DNA of 64,000 nucleotides from Faecalicatena contorta. Lineage in GTDB: Bacteria > Bacillota > Clostridia > Lachnospirales > Lachnospiraceae. Position 1 is the first letter of the stretch. Each line of letters begins with the position of its first letter. The position numbers were made by a program, and so were the translations under genes. The notes below the pieces were generated by a model. That model worked only from the letters and a program-made list of their open reading frames with translations, was not told the origin of the DNA and did not search any database. The stretch is from contig NZ_QGDS01000004.1 of NCBI RefSeq assembly GCF_003149105.1, positions 124,001 through 188,000 on the forward strand. The letters are read 5' to 3'. This document shows positions 51,723 to 60,922 of the stretch, in pieces.

Positions 51723-51751
51723 ATTATACCGTTATGGAATCAAAAAAACAA
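51723..51751 (-). promoter_or_regulatory. Promoter of the FGGY kinase/dehydrogenase operon
   Basis: Minus strand: TTGTTT (51746-51751), 17 bases, TATAAT (51723-51728). The start codon is about 65 bases downstream. Confidence 0.65.
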
Positions 51752-51858
51752 TTATATTTTATAACAATTTCTATTCCTGAAAGAATTGCCCTTCAACCAC
51801 TGGAAATTATATTAAAGAATTTGTCGAAGAAAATCTCATAAAAAACACAACTTTTGAA

Positions 51859-52000
51859 ATTGACTTTTTGTATAATTCATGGTATTGTAAAAGGGTATTT
51901 TCATAGGATTTAGATTTCACATATTTTTGTAAATCATTACCTTTTCTATTGATGATGCTTTACAAAAATATGTGATTTTTTATTTTCCCAGATTTACAAA
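51859..52000 (+). promoter_or_regulatory. Cold-shock gene promoter and structured leader (possible RNA switch)
   Basis: TTGACT (51859-51864), 17 bases, TATTGT (51882-51887). The leader then has a perfect 17-bp stem: 51917-51933 with 51959-51975, followed by T6 (51976-51981), which looks like a terminator upstream of the ORF. Part of the left arm, TTTGTAAATC (51926-51935), is also complementary to GATTTACAAA (51991-52000) just before the ribosome site. Two mutually exclusive structures are therefore possible. Confidence 0.6.
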
Positions 52001-52025
52001 TAATATTATTCAGGAGGTATCTTTC

Positions 52026-52229
52026 ATGAACAAAGGTACAGTAAAATGGTTTAACGCACAAAAAGGATTTGGATTCATCACTAACAGCGAAAACGGCGAA
52101 GACGTATTCGTACACTTCTCAGGAATCGCTATCGATGGATACAAGACTCTGGACGAAGGTCAGGACGTAGTTTTTGACATCACAGAAGGAAGCCGCGGAC
52201 CTCAGGCTGTCAACGTAGTTGGCGCATAA
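52026..52229 (+). CDS. Cold-shock protein (CspA family)
   Basis: 67 aa OB-fold nucleic-acid chaperone. RNP1 is KGFGFIT and RNP2 is DVFVHFSGI, both intact, and the start [18 protein letters not shown] is typical. It binds single-stranded RNA and DNA and melts RNA structure. AGGAGG lies 8 bases before ATG 52026. A 130-base leader with a terminator-like hairpin precedes it, and a terminator at 52247-52281 follows, so it is a single-gene transcript. Confidence 0.95.
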   Translation: MNKGTVKWFNAQKGFGFITNSENGEDVFVHFSGIAIDGYKTLDEGQDVVFDITEGSRGPQAVNVVGA

Positions 52230-52246
52230 GAAATTTTAGAGAGAAG

Positions 52247-52281
52247 CAGCCTGCGGATATCATATCCCCAGGCTGTTTTTT
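52247..52281 (+). terminator. Rho-independent terminator of the cold-shock gene
   Basis: CAGCCTG (52247-52253) pairs with CAGGCTG (52269-52275) and GATAT with ATATC inside; TTTTTT follows. It lies 18 bases past the stop. Confidence 0.88.
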
Positions 52282-52356
52282 ATGTGCAGGAAACTCTCCA
52301 GAGTATTGCACTTCAGCGGCAAAGAAGATGTTGCTATCGCAACCCGCCACAGGCGA

Positions 52357-52378
52357 AGAATCTCGCAAGCGAGATTCT
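52357..52378 (-). terminator. Hairpin after the GH31 gene
   Basis: AGAATCTCGC (52357-52366) and GCGAGATTCT (52369-52378) form a perfect 10-bp stem immediately after the GH31 stop codon. With a two-base loop and no T run, it is only a candidate end of the glycan operon. Confidence 0.5.
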
Positions 52379-52381
52379 TTC

Positions 52382-54451
52382 TTATTCCACTTCCAGGCTA
52401 AAATCTTCTCTGGTAAACAGAGGGATCTGTTCAATCGGCGTTTCAGCCTCTACTGTCCGTCCCCCTTCAAACACTTCCTTTGTCCATACATTTGTCCATT
52501 TGACACCGGACGGCAAATAGACTTTTTTTGTCTTCTGTCCTCTTTTCATAACAGGGGCAACCAGTATATCGGGTCCGAACATATACTGTGTCTCAATTTC
52601 CCAGCATACTTGCTCTCCGGGAAAATCATAAAACATCGGACGCATAACAGGAGCTCCTTTTTCATGCGCCTCCTTCATTAACATACGGATATAAGGACGC
52701 ATTCTCTCCCGCAGTTTAATATAATCCCTGCAGATTTTGTATACCCTATCTCCATAAGACCATATTTCATTTGGTGCGCCGGAAACACAGGCCGCCCCTC
52801 CCGTGGTCCCCTGCTGCGGCTGATATGGCATACGGTATCCGTGCAGGCGCATTACCGGGCAAAAAGTTCCATACTCAAACCAGCGTACAAATACTTCGTG
52901 ATAATCTTCATCATAAATATTAGCCCCCAAAAAACCTCCTATATCCGTGGTCCACCAGGGAATACCTGAAAGTCCCATATTCAGACCTGCCGCAAACTGA
53001 TTTTCTAAGCTTTCAAATGTGGAATGAATATCTCCCGACCAGACAAGAGCACCATACTTCTGACTCCCCGCCCATGCACAGCGAAGCAGATTCACAACTT
53101 CCTCCTGCCCTTCTGCTCTCATGCCGTCAAAAAAGTTCTTCGCATACATTACCGGGTATATATTCCCAACCTGTACATTAGGTCCCATATGATAACGGTA
53201 ATTTTCAAAGTCATAAACCGTATATTCCGGCTCGGCCTCATCCAGCCAGAATAGTTTCACACCCTTATCATAATAATTTTTCTTTGCCTTTCCCCATACA
53301 TATTTCCGTGCTTCCGGGTTCGTGGGATCATACTGGATGGTATTGCCCATGTAGGTATTATCAATGCGTACACCCTTTTCCACTCTGGTGAGCAGTCCTC
53401 TTGCTTTCATTTCTTCGAAATTTTCACTTTCATAGTCTACCATCGGCCAGACGGAAACCATCAACTCAATTCCCATCTCCTTTAATTCACCAATCATAGC
53501 ATCCGGGTCCGGCCAGTAGTCAGGGTCAAATCTCCAGTCTCCCTGTTTCGGCCAGTGGAAAAAGTCTGCCACAATGACATCTATCGGAATACCTCTGCGC
53601 TTGTATTCTCTTGCAACTTCCAGCAATTCTTCCTGAGTCTGGTAGCGCAGCTTACACTGCCAGAACCCCATTCCGTATTCTGGCATCATAGGAACTTTTC
53701 CGGTTGCCTCTGCATATGCTTCCTCAATTTCCGCCGGTGTATCTCCTGCCGTAATCCAGTAATCCAGTTTTTTGACAGACTGCACCTGCCATGTTGTAAT
53801 ATTTTTATTAAAACTGACACGCCCAATAGCCGGATTGTTCCATAGGAGTCCATATCCCAGCGAAGAGAGTGCAAAAGGCACGCTTGCCTGAGAGTTCCGG
53901 TGTGCCAGCTCCAGCTCTGCTCCTTTTAAATCAAGAAACTTCTGCTGATACTGGCCCATGCCATATATCTTTTCATCTGGATTTGATTCGAAACGCACAG
54001 TTAAGGCATAATCTCCCCCAATGATGGGCTTAAACTCCCTGGCTTCCACCTCCAGGGAGCTGCATGTGTCCGCAAACATATCTTCACGGTTGCGTACATA
54101 CTCCTCTAAAAGGACTTCGCCTTTTTGGTTATAAAATGTCAGCTTTCCAATATTATTAATGACAGCCTTAATTTTTCCGTTTACAATTTCGGCGGAGTAG
54201 TCATAAATGGCAATTTCGGCATGTTCATCTTTTGTTTTTTCTTCTAATGCCCATAAATCTTCTGGCATTTCCGGCATTTTAGATGCACGGACTCTCAGAC
54301 TGTTTTCTCCCCATGGCTGTATGATTACGCGTTCTGCATCGTAACGGTAATATAACGTGCCGTCTTTCTTCTCAAAATATCCTAACAAAAACTGGTTATC
54401 TGAGCGGAAATCACCGGCTGACGTTTCTCTTTTTATAACACCATCTGACAT
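52382..54451 (-). CDS. GH31 family glycosidase, alpha-xylosidase-like
   Basis: 689 aa, cytoplasmic (no signal peptide). A beta-sandwich N-domain (1-250), a TIM-barrel catalytic domain (250-600) and a C-terminal beta domain. The nucleophile is Asp404 in KLFWLDEAEPEY and the acid/base is Asp474 in LVWSGDIHSTF. MPEYGMGFWQCKLRYQTQEE and WPKQGDWRFDPDYW also match GH31. The WLDEAEPE form is common in alpha-xylosidase-like members rather than alpha-glucosidases. ATG 54451 has AAAGGGA upstream; the longer frame overlaps GH127. Co-transcribed with GH127 and the importer. Confidence 0.88.
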   Translation of the reverse strand: MSDGVIKRETSAGDFRSDNQFLLGYFEKKDGTLYYRYDAERVIIQPWGENSLRVRASKMPEMPEDLWALEEKTKDEHAEIAIYDYSAEIVNGKIKAVINNIGKLTFYNQKGEVLLEEYVRNREDMFADTCSSLEVEAREFKPIIGGDYALTVRFESNPDEKIYGMGQYQQKFLDLKGAELELAHRNSQASVPFALSSLGYGLLWNNPAIGRVSFNKNITTWQVQSVKKLDYWITAGDTPAEIEEAYAEATGKVPMMPEYGMGFWQCKLRYQTQEELLEVAREYKRRGIPIDVIVADFFHWPKQGDWRFDPDYWPDPDAMIGELKEMGIELMVSVWPMVDYESENFEEMKARGLLTRVEKGVRIDNTYMGNTIQYDPTNPEARKYVWGKAKKNYYDKGVKLFWLDEAEPEYTVYDFENYRYHMGPNVQVGNIYPVMYAKNFFDGMRAEGQEEVVNLLRCAWAGSQKYGALVWSGDIHSTFESLENQFAAGLNMGLSGIPWWTTDIGGFLGANIYDEDYHEVFVRWFEYGTFCPVMRLHGYRMPYQPQQGTTGGAACVSGAPNEIWSYGDRVYKICRDYIKLRERMRPYIRMLMKEAHEKGAPVMRPMFYDFPGEQVCWEIETQYMFGPDILVAPVMKRGQKTKKVYLPSGVKWTNVWTKEVFEGGRTVEAETPIEQIPLFTREDFSLEVE

Positions 54452-54468
54452 ACTGTTCCCTTTCCTGC

Positions 54469-56400
54469 TTAGATTAATTCTTTCAGCCACACTGTCATTT
54501 CTCCTATCCCCCTATTATTCCAATAGGCATACGGAACCGCCTTCAATATAGTATCTGACAGGACAACCGGATGCTCTCCATACAGTTCCTCTTCCTCCCA
54601 TGCTGCTTCTTCCATCCTTTTCCCCTGAACAGCCAGTTCTGTAATCCCGCCAAACAAATCTGATTTTATTTCGTTAATAGCCTGAGTGGTGTCAATATAT
54701 AGTGCTGACAGATTTTTGCCATTATCAATTTCTTCCAGACAGTAAACCAGCGGGCCTTTTACCAATGCCGCCTTTCCGCAATCCGCCCGCACATTTGGAT
54801 TCGCGCGCACAAACCTGGCAGGAGCTTCAAAATTAACTTTTAGTTCTGAGTCCTTCTCTGCCGGAATAAGTGCATATCCTTTTTCTACCTTGCAACTTGT
54901 CAACGCTCCATTTACATGAACCTGATATTTCTTTGCATAATCCGGTATTCTCAAAGCTAATGTCATTCCATCTTCCGCTACATTCTCAACCTTTATACAA
55001 ACCTGATTCTCAAAGGGAAACCTGGTTTCTATCTTAACATTAACTTTCCCGGCTTTCAGTTCTATTTCCGTTTCATTGGATATAAAAAGGTTTACATATA
55101 ATTCATTCTCACCCACAGAATAGATGTACTGTCCGACAGAGGCCAGTGTCCGTGCTATATTGGGCGGACAGCATGCCACTCCGAACCACTTTTGACGGAC
55201 AGGTTTTACATGTTCCTTTGAAGTGCGCTCCAGACAGCTGTCCGGCCACACCTCCAGCGGATTCACATAAAAGAAGCTCTTTCCATCCAGTGCAATCCCT
55301 GCAAGTACAGTGTTGTATAACGCACGTTCTACAACATCAATATAAGAGGCGTCTCTGGTAATATTCGCCATTCTGATTCCAAACATAGCCAGTCCAATAG
55401 ATGCACAGGATTCCGAATAATTGTAATCATTAGGCAAATCATAATCCACCGTAAAGCGCTCCATAATGCCTGAGGCTCCAATTCCCCCTGTTATGTACAT
55501 TTGCTTTTGCACAATGTTGTTCCACAGCCTTTCACAGGCCTCCATCAATTCTTCATCCTGATATTCATATGCCAAATCTGCCATAGCGCTGTACATGTAG
55601 ACAGCACGTACTGCATGGCCCTCAGCCACATCCTGCTCTCTCACAGGTTTATCAGACTGGGAGTATTCCGGCTGATAATTGGTAAACTCGGGAAAAATCT
55701 GCTGATAGCCGGGCCGTGCCATCTCCTGAAGGAAGTAATTTTCTCCCTGCCCTCTGGCATCAATAAAGTACTTTGCCTGTTCCAGATACTTTCTTTCTCC
55801 TGTTATATAATACAGCTTAATCAGGCCCAACTCTACTTCCTGATGCCCTGGGTAACCATGAATTTTCCCTTCCTCTGTACCGAAGACATCACAAATCAAA
55901 TCTGCCAGTTTCTGTACCACATCCAGAAACTTTCTTTTTCCTGTTCCCTGATAATAGGCAACCGCAGCCTCCATCATATGGCCTGCCGTGTAAAGCTCAT
56001 GCCCTTCACAAAGATTACACCATCTCTTGTCCGGCTCCTTGATAATGAAATATGTATCCAGATAGCCATCCTTCTGCTGTGCTTCGGCTATAAGGCCGAT
56101 TACCTCATCCGCTGTTTTTTCCAATTGAGGATCATCATAGGCCGCCAGTGTGAAACCCACTGCCTCCAGCCATTTCGCTATATCTGTATCCTGAAATACT
56201 GCACCGTAAAATTCTCCCTCTTTTCTTCCGGCAGCTATCGCAAAATTTTCCAGGCAATGGGATGGTTCGGCATCGGGAATCAGGTCATTCATTACCTCCC
56301 ATTGATAAGGTATAATAACATCTTTCACCAGCTTTACATGCTTTGACCAGAATGCATCCTTAATATTGATTTTTTGTAAGTTAATAGAATGTAATTTCAT
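54469..56400 (-). CDS. GH127 family beta-L-arabinofuranosidase
   Basis: 643 aa, cytoplasmic. An alpha/alpha-barrel catalytic domain is followed by beta-sandwich domains. The zinc and catalytic residues of HypBA1-type enzymes are found in order: Glu330 and Cys332 in NYSESCASIG, and Cys410-Cys411 in GVACCPPNIART. The family removes beta-L-arabinofuranose from oligosaccharides using a cysteine nucleophile. ATG 56400 has GGAGG 5 bases upstream; ATG 56415 has no such site. Placed between the permeases and GH31, so it acts on an imported oligosaccharide. Confidence 0.9.
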   Translation of the reverse strand: MKLHSINLQKINIKDAFWSKHVKLVKDVIIPYQWEVMNDLIPDAEPSHCLENFAIAAGRKEGEFYGAVFQDTDIAKWLEAVGFTLAAYDDPQLEKTADEVIGLIAEAQQKDGYLDTYFIIKEPDKRWCNLCEGHELYTAGHMMEAAVAYYQGTGKRKFLDVVQKLADLICDVFGTEEGKIHGYPGHQEVELGLIKLYYITGERKYLEQAKYFIDARGQGENYFLQEMARPGYQQIFPEFTNYQPEYSQSDKPVREQDVAEGHAVRAVYMYSAMADLAYEYQDEELMEACERLWNNIVQKQMYITGGIGASGIMERFTVDYDLPNDYNYSESCASIGLAMFGIRMANITRDASYIDVVERALYNTVLAGIALDGKSFFYVNPLEVWPDSCLERTSKEHVKPVRQKWFGVACCPPNIARTLASVGQYIYSVGENELYVNLFISNETEIELKAGKVNVKIETRFPFENQVCIKVENVAEDGMTLALRIPDYAKKYQVHVNGALTSCKVEKGYALIPAEKDSELKVNFEAPARFVRANPNVRADCGKAALVKGPLVYCLEEIDNGKNLSALYIDTTQAINEIKSDLFGGITELAVQGKRMEEAAWEEEELYGEHPVVLSDTILKAVPYAYWNNRGIGEMTVWLKELI

Positions 56401-56424
56401 ATAGTCCTCCGTCATACTTCTCAG

Positions 56425-57255
56425 TTATGCTTTTACTGCGCCATTGGTTAATCCGCTGACAATATACTTCTGCATGAAAATAAATATAATAACTACAGGC
56501 ATAATGGCAACAATACCAAATGCCATCGTAGAATTCCATAAAGTCTGATACTGCTGTACATAATTATAGATACTGGATGTAATCGGCCTTCTGCCTGGAT
56601 CGGTCATAAACGTAATACCATAAATCAAATCCCCCCACGCATATACAAAGGAAAATACTGCTGCTACAATAACCCCTGGCTTTGCAATGGGAAGCATGAC
56701 TTTGGTAAAGGATGTGATACTGTTGCATCCATCAATCTTAGCTGCCTCATCCAGCTCCTTAGGAATAGATAGAAAATAGGTTCTCAATATAATAATACTG
56801 AAAGGAATCCCTAAGGTTGCATCTGCCAAAATGGGCGCAAGATAAGAATTTAAAAGCCCCATTTTTGAAAACATAATATATAAGGACGTTAAAATCAATG
56901 TAGACGGCAGCATCTGCGTCATCAGGAAGTAGAGAATCAGTACTTTTCTTCCATTAAATTTAAACCTTGCCAGTCCATAAGCAGCCGGGATAGAAAGCAC
57001 TGTAGATATTACAGTTGCCCCGCAGGCAATAATCATACTGTTCTTAAATCCCCTCAAAGTATCACTGGAAGCGGACAACTGGGCTTTGAAAGCATCAAAC
57101 GTTAAATTTTCAGGCCAAAGAGGTGTGGGAATCGAGAAAATCTCCACCTGCGTCTTCAATGCAGTAACTACCATCCAATATAACGGAAAGATGAAGATTG
57201 CAAATACAATAATCCCAATAATAAAATACTTCAGGTTTCCTTTTTCATTCTTCAT
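56425..57255 (-). CDS. Carbohydrate ABC transporter permease (MalG type)
   Basis: 276 aa, six membrane helices. The EAA loop reads KELDEAAKIDGCNSITSFTK followed by VMLPIAKPG. It forms the channel of the glycan-oligosaccharide importer with the permease one base upstream. No ATPase gene is present in this operon, so a shared MsmK/UgpC-type ATPase is needed. It ends 24 bases before GH127. Confidence 0.92.
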   Translation of the reverse strand: MKNEKGNLKYFIIGIIVFAIFIFPLYWMVVTALKTQVEIFSIPTPLWPENLTFDAFKAQLSASSDTLRGFKNSMIIACGATVISTVLSIPAAYGLARFKFNGRKVLILYFLMTQMLPSTLILTSLYIMFSKMGLLNSYLAPILADATLGIPFSIIILRTYFLSIPKELDEAAKIDGCNSITSFTKVMLPIAKPGVIVAAVFSFVYAWGDLIYGITFMTDPGRRPITSSIYNYVQQYQTLWNSTMAFGIVAIMPVVIIFIFMQKYIVSGLTNGAVKA

Positions 57256-57256
57256 C

Positions 57257-58162
57257 CTACATCACCTCTTCCTCATCATTAATCAGCTTAATATAGAAAA
57301 TCCCTACCACAAACAGTATCAGGAACAATATATTTGCCGCTGCCGCACCTTTGCTGAACTGGAACTGTTCGAAGGATAATTTATATGCATAGGTAGATAC
57401 CAGTTCTGTGGCATTTACCGGCCCCCCTTTGGTCATAACCCACGCAAGGTCAAATACTTTAAATGTATATACAAAGCCCAGTGTCAGCACAGACATAATG
57501 GCAGGCCTGATCATAGGAATCGTAATCCTGAATAAAGTCTGAAATTTATTGGCTCCATCCAGTTTTGAGCTTTCGTAAATCTCCTCCGGGATTGTAGTAA
57601 GGCCTGTAATCAAAAGCATCATGTTAAATGGAATACCAATCCATATATTTGCCACTACAATCGCAATCATGGCAAGCTTAGGCTCCAGCAGCCATTCCAG
57701 CGGTGCATTTGTCAAATGCAGTGACATAAACAACTGATTCACAATACCACCCTTACTCGCAAACATAAATTTAAACAACAGTCCTGCTACTGTAACCGGG
57801 AGCAGCCAGGAAATCATCGTCACTCCTCTAAAAAAAGAGCTCCCCTTAAACTTTTTACTAAACAGCAGAGCCAGCCCAAATCCAATAAAAAATTGAAAAA
57901 ATATGGATGCCACAGTAAATATCAGGGTATTTTTAATAGCTGTTGCCAATATTGCGTCGCTTCCTGCAAACAGCTCTTTATAATTTGCAAATCCTACAAA
58001 TGCCTGCTTTGTGGAATCTGCAAACGTATATACATCTACATTTTTAAAGCTGAGTATAAAGTTTTGTATCATAGGATATGCCACGAAAATCAGCATATAA
58101 ATGGCTGCCGGGAGTGCAAATAAGAGTCCGGACTTCATACCGGTACGATTCATTTTCTTCAT
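57257..58162 (-). CDS. Carbohydrate ABC transporter permease (MalF type)
   Basis: 301 aa, six membrane helices. The EAA loop is PEEIYESSKLDGANKFQTLF followed by RITIPMIRPA. ATG 58162 was chosen because AGAAAGGA lies upstream; the frame is open to 58258 but that part overlaps the hairpin region and is not hydrophobic. It pairs with the MalG-type permease whose start is one base past its stop. Confidence 0.9.
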   Translation of the reverse strand: MKKMNRTGMKSGLLFALPAAIYMLIFVAYPMIQNFILSFKNVDVYTFADSTKQAFVGFANYKELFAGSDAILATAIKNTLIFTVASIFFQFFIGFGLALLFSKKFKGSSFFRGVTMISWLLPVTVAGLLFKFMFASKGGIVNQLFMSLHLTNAPLEWLLEPKLAMIAIVVANIWIGIPFNMMLLITGLTTIPEEIYESSKLDGANKFQTLFRITIPMIRPAIMSVLTLGFVYTFKVFDLAWVMTKGGPVNATELVSTYAYKLSFEQFQFSKGAAAANILFLILFVVGIFYIKLINDEEEVM

Positions 58163-58245
58163 CTTATTTATCCTTTCTAATTGTACAAAGCAAGTATCTG
58201 TTCCTGGTTCTGAGCAGATACCAAAGCGAATCGCTTGCTTTGACT

Positions 58246-58276
58246 TAAAAAGGGGCAAGAAACCCTGCCCCTTTTC
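58246..58276 (-). terminator. Hairpin after binding-protein gene (partial terminator)
   Basis: AAAAGGGGCA (58248-58257) pairs with TGCCCCTTTT (58266-58275), 10 bp with an 8-base loop, ending on the minus strand in CCCCTTTTTAAG. It lies right after the binding-protein stop, inside the operon. Confidence 0.78.
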
Positions 58277-58281
58277 GCTGC

Positions 58282-59550
58282 TTATTGTTCTGATGCTTTC
58301 ACTGCATCCACTGCTGCCTGAGTATCTTCAGCCGCTTTTTCAGGAGTTTTCGCGGAAGTCATTACTTCCTGGAATCCAGTCTGAATTGCATCTGAATATT
58401 TTGGCCAGGATGCGCTTGGGCCTCTTGGGATAGAAGTCTGAAGCTGTTGGATGAACTCTTTCTGAATCGGGTCGTCTGTCCAGTAGGAATCCTGTGCTGC
58501 TTCTGTCTTCGGAGGGAAGGAACCATACTGTTTCATAGCCGTTACCATTACGTCTGTCTGGTTATAATATTCCATAAAGGCAATTGCACCGCCCATATCA
58601 TCCTGCTTTACAACACCCATGTTCTCTCCTCCGAGAATTGATGTTGCCTGGTCTGAATCAGCACTTTTCTTAGGAAGAACAGTAACTCCATAATTTAAAT
58701 CAGGAGCATCCTTCTCGATTCCCGGAATCTGCCACGGTCCATTCTGCTGCATTGCCAGATTTCCTGCTACAAAGTTGTTATTTACATCTGACTGTGTCCA
58801 GTTAACGCAATCTTTGGACCAGATACCTTCTGCAACCATTTCCTGCATCAGATTATATGCATCAATACCACCTTTAATATTCTGGTAATCGCCCCCGGCG
58901 GTGTACAGCCACTGCAGACACTGGAAAGTACCTTCATCTGTTCCCGTAGCCGCATTTCCAAATCCAGCTACGCCGTCTTTTGTAAGGGTTTTTGCCATCT
59001 CCCGGAAGTCATCCCATGTAGTATCTGCATTAGGATACTCAAGTCCTGCTGCATCAAACAGATCCTTATTGTAGAACAATGCTGTACAGTTTGTTGCAAA
59101 CGGGATTCCGTAATGTTTACCATCTTTCATGGTTGACTGCATCGGACCTTCCAAATATTCATCCCAGGCAATATTGGCATCAGAAACATCTCCGAATAAA
59201 TCCATTTCGATAAATGATGCCATACTGCATCCATCCAGAATGACCATATCCGGCAGTTCTCCGGATGCCATCCCCAGTGTCAGCTGCTTCTCATAATCTG
59301 AAAATGGTACATACACATGAGATGCCTCATATTTATCCTGGGAATCATTAAATCCATCAATAATGTCCTGAATCATTTCTTTCTGGGCATCTGTCTCAAA
59401 ATAATCCCAGATTACAACTTCCTCTTTTCCGCCTGCTGTTTTTTTGCTGTCAGAAGATGATGAGCTGCTTTTGTTCCCGCCCCCACATCCTGCCAGCATC
59501 CCCGCTGCCAGTGTCAGACAGAGTAATACACTTACTGCTTTTTTCTTCAT
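58282..59550 (-). CDS. Extracellular solute-binding lipoprotein (glycan importer)
   Basis: 422 aa. Lipoprotein signal with LCLTLAAGMLAGCGGGN (Cys about 21) and a Ser/Lys linker. Binding-protein type 1 body: VVIWDYFETDAQKEMIQDII, LPDMVILDGCSMASFIEMDL, NNFVAGNLAMQQNGPWQIPG. It captures an oligosaccharide for the two permeases. ATG 59550 has GGGAGGAG upstream; the frame is open to 59619 but without a ribosome site. Its closest relative here is the protein at 59696-60910, which shares the same segments. Confidence 0.9.
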   Translation of the reverse strand: MKKKAVSVLLCLTLAAGMLAGCGGGNKSSSSSSDSKKTAGGKEEVVIWDYFETDAQKEMIQDIIDGFNDSQDKYEASHVYVPFSDYEKQLTLGMASGELPDMVILDGCSMASFIEMDLFGDVSDANIAWDEYLEGPMQSTMKDGKHYGIPFATNCTALFYNKDLFDAAGLEYPNADTTWDDFREMAKTLTKDGVAGFGNAATGTDEGTFQCLQWLYTAGGDYQNIKGGIDAYNLMQEMVAEGIWSKDCVNWTQSDVNNNFVAGNLAMQQNGPWQIPGIEKDAPDLNYGVTVLPKKSADSDQATSILGGENMGVVKQDDMGGAIAFMEYYNQTDVMVTAMKQYGSFPPKTEAAQDSYWTDDPIQKEFIQQLQTSIPRGPSASWPKYSDAIQTGFQEVMTSAKTPEKAAEDTQAAVDAVKASEQ

Positions 59551-59635
59551 TTTCTTTTCTCCTCCCTTATATTGGTTCGTTACTTGATAGGAAAAGTATA
59601 AGAAAATATACCCTGTCATTGAAGTCTAAATAATT

Positions 59636-59677
59636 AAACAGGGTGGAAAATCTTCAACTAAGTTTTCCACCCTGTTT
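59636..59677 (-). terminator. Terminator after the kinase-linked binding-protein gene
   Basis: AAACAGGGTGGAAAA (59636-59650) and TTTTCCACCCTGTTT (59663-59677), 15 bp perfect, 12-base loop, lying about 20 bases past the stop at 59696. It separates the regulatory operon from the importer operon. Confidence 0.88.
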
Positions 59678-59695
59678 CCAGTCTGTTAGTCTTTT

Positions 59696-60910
59696 CTAAT
59701 TGTCCATTACTTCCCGAATCCTTGCGCATACCTCCTCCGGTGTACTTTCTCCTGTAATAACCTGATACTGGGCATCCGAGAGCTGATCCGACAACTTTGC
59801 CCAGTCCGGACAGCTTGTACGGGAGATGCACTCCTTTACCTGAGACAAAATCACTTCATATTTTGGCTTCACCTTCAGATACATCTCTGCTACGTCTTCC
59901 CTGGGGGGAAGGGAGTTTGCCCGCAAATTGGTATTGAGCATCGTCTCTACCTGACTGTAATATTTTAAAAATGCAATGCTCCCCTCCACGTTCTTTCCTT
60001 TTAATACTGCCAGGTTTTCTCCGCCTAAAACACCCATATTCCGCTGGTCCATCGGGAAATCCGCCACCCCATAGTTGATACCTGCTTCATCCAGTGCCGG
60101 GAAAACCCAGGGGCCATTCTCCATCATCGCACACTCTCCGGTGATAAACGTCCGCGCCACATCATTCTGGGACCAGTTAATACACTCCCTGGGCATACTG
60201 CCCTTTTCCACCATATTTTGTATCAGTTGGAAAGCGCGCAGGGTTCCTTCCCCTCCTGCATTTTTAAAATCATCCCCTGATGTCAGTAAAAATGTGGAAA
60301 ACTGAAAGGCACTCTGCTCCCCACTGATTGCAGACATAGCAAAGCCATACCGGTCCTGCCGGGTGAGCTCTCCTGCTGCCCGTTCCAGCTCCTCCCAGTT
60401 TCTGGGTACATCTACGCCCTCCTGACGCAGAATATCTTCATTATAAATCAAAGCCACATTGTTAACGCAAAAGGGAAACCCGTAATACCTCCCGCCATAC
60501 TTTACAGACTCCATGGCATTGGGAAAATATTTGTCCAAATCCTCCATTTCCTCCACTGCTTCCGTAATATCTTCAAATTTGTTCATCTTCACATAAGGCG
60601 GCATATCCGGATTATCAATAAGCACCATATCCGGAAGCTGGTTCTGTGTGATACCGATTGCCAGTCCTTTATTAAACTCCGTAGTAGGACCATGATACTC
60701 CCATGTCAGATGATACTCTTTTTGGGTCTCATTAAAACCTTCTGTCAGCTCATCCAGGGCAGTCTTCTGTTTTTCCGTTTCATAATAGCTCCAGAGAACC
60801 AGTTCTTTGGGCTTATCCTCCTGCCTGGTGTCCCCGCCCTGATAAGATGCAGAACAGCCTGCCAGACAGATAGAGCAGCATGCAATCAAAGTCCCTCTAA
60901 GCAATCTCAT
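59696..60910 (-). CDS. Solute-binding lipoprotein encoded with a two-component system
   Basis: 404 aa. Lipoprotein signal IACCSICLAGCSAS with Cys at 19. The body aligns by eye with the importer's binding protein along its length: LVLWSYYETEKQKTALDELT, LPDMVLIDNPDMPPYVKMNK, FITGECAMMENGPWVFPALD and VLGGENLAVLKGKNVEGSIA. It lies 12 bases after the response-regulator gene and is followed by a terminator, so it is produced with the sensor kinase and regulator and not with the importer. A role as an external ligand sensor for the kinase is inferred. Confidence 0.85.
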   Translation of the reverse strand: MRLLRGTLIACCSICLAGCSASYQGGDTRQEDKPKELVLWSYYETEKQKTALDELTEGFNETQKEYHLTWEYHGPTTEFNKGLAIGITQNQLPDMVLIDNPDMPPYVKMNKFEDITEAVEEMEDLDKYFPNAMESVKYGGRYYGFPFCVNNVALIYNEDILRQEGVDVPRNWEELERAAGELTRQDRYGFAMSAISGEQSAFQFSTFLLTSGDDFKNAGGEGTLRAFQLIQNMVEKGSMPRECINWSQNDVARTFITGECAMMENGPWVFPALDEAGINYGVADFPMDQRNMGVLGGENLAVLKGKNVEGSIAFLKYYSQVETMLNTNLRANSLPPREDVAEMYLKVKPKYEVILSQVKECISRTSCPDWAKLSDQLSDAQYQVITGESTPEEVCARIREVMDN

Positions 60911-60922
60911 GATTCTAACCTC

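Noticed and set aside
55501..56346. 281-aa open frame on the plus strand opposite GH127
   Set aside because: It mirrors the GH127 gene, which has a complete active site and a good ribosome site; the opposite frame has no domain.
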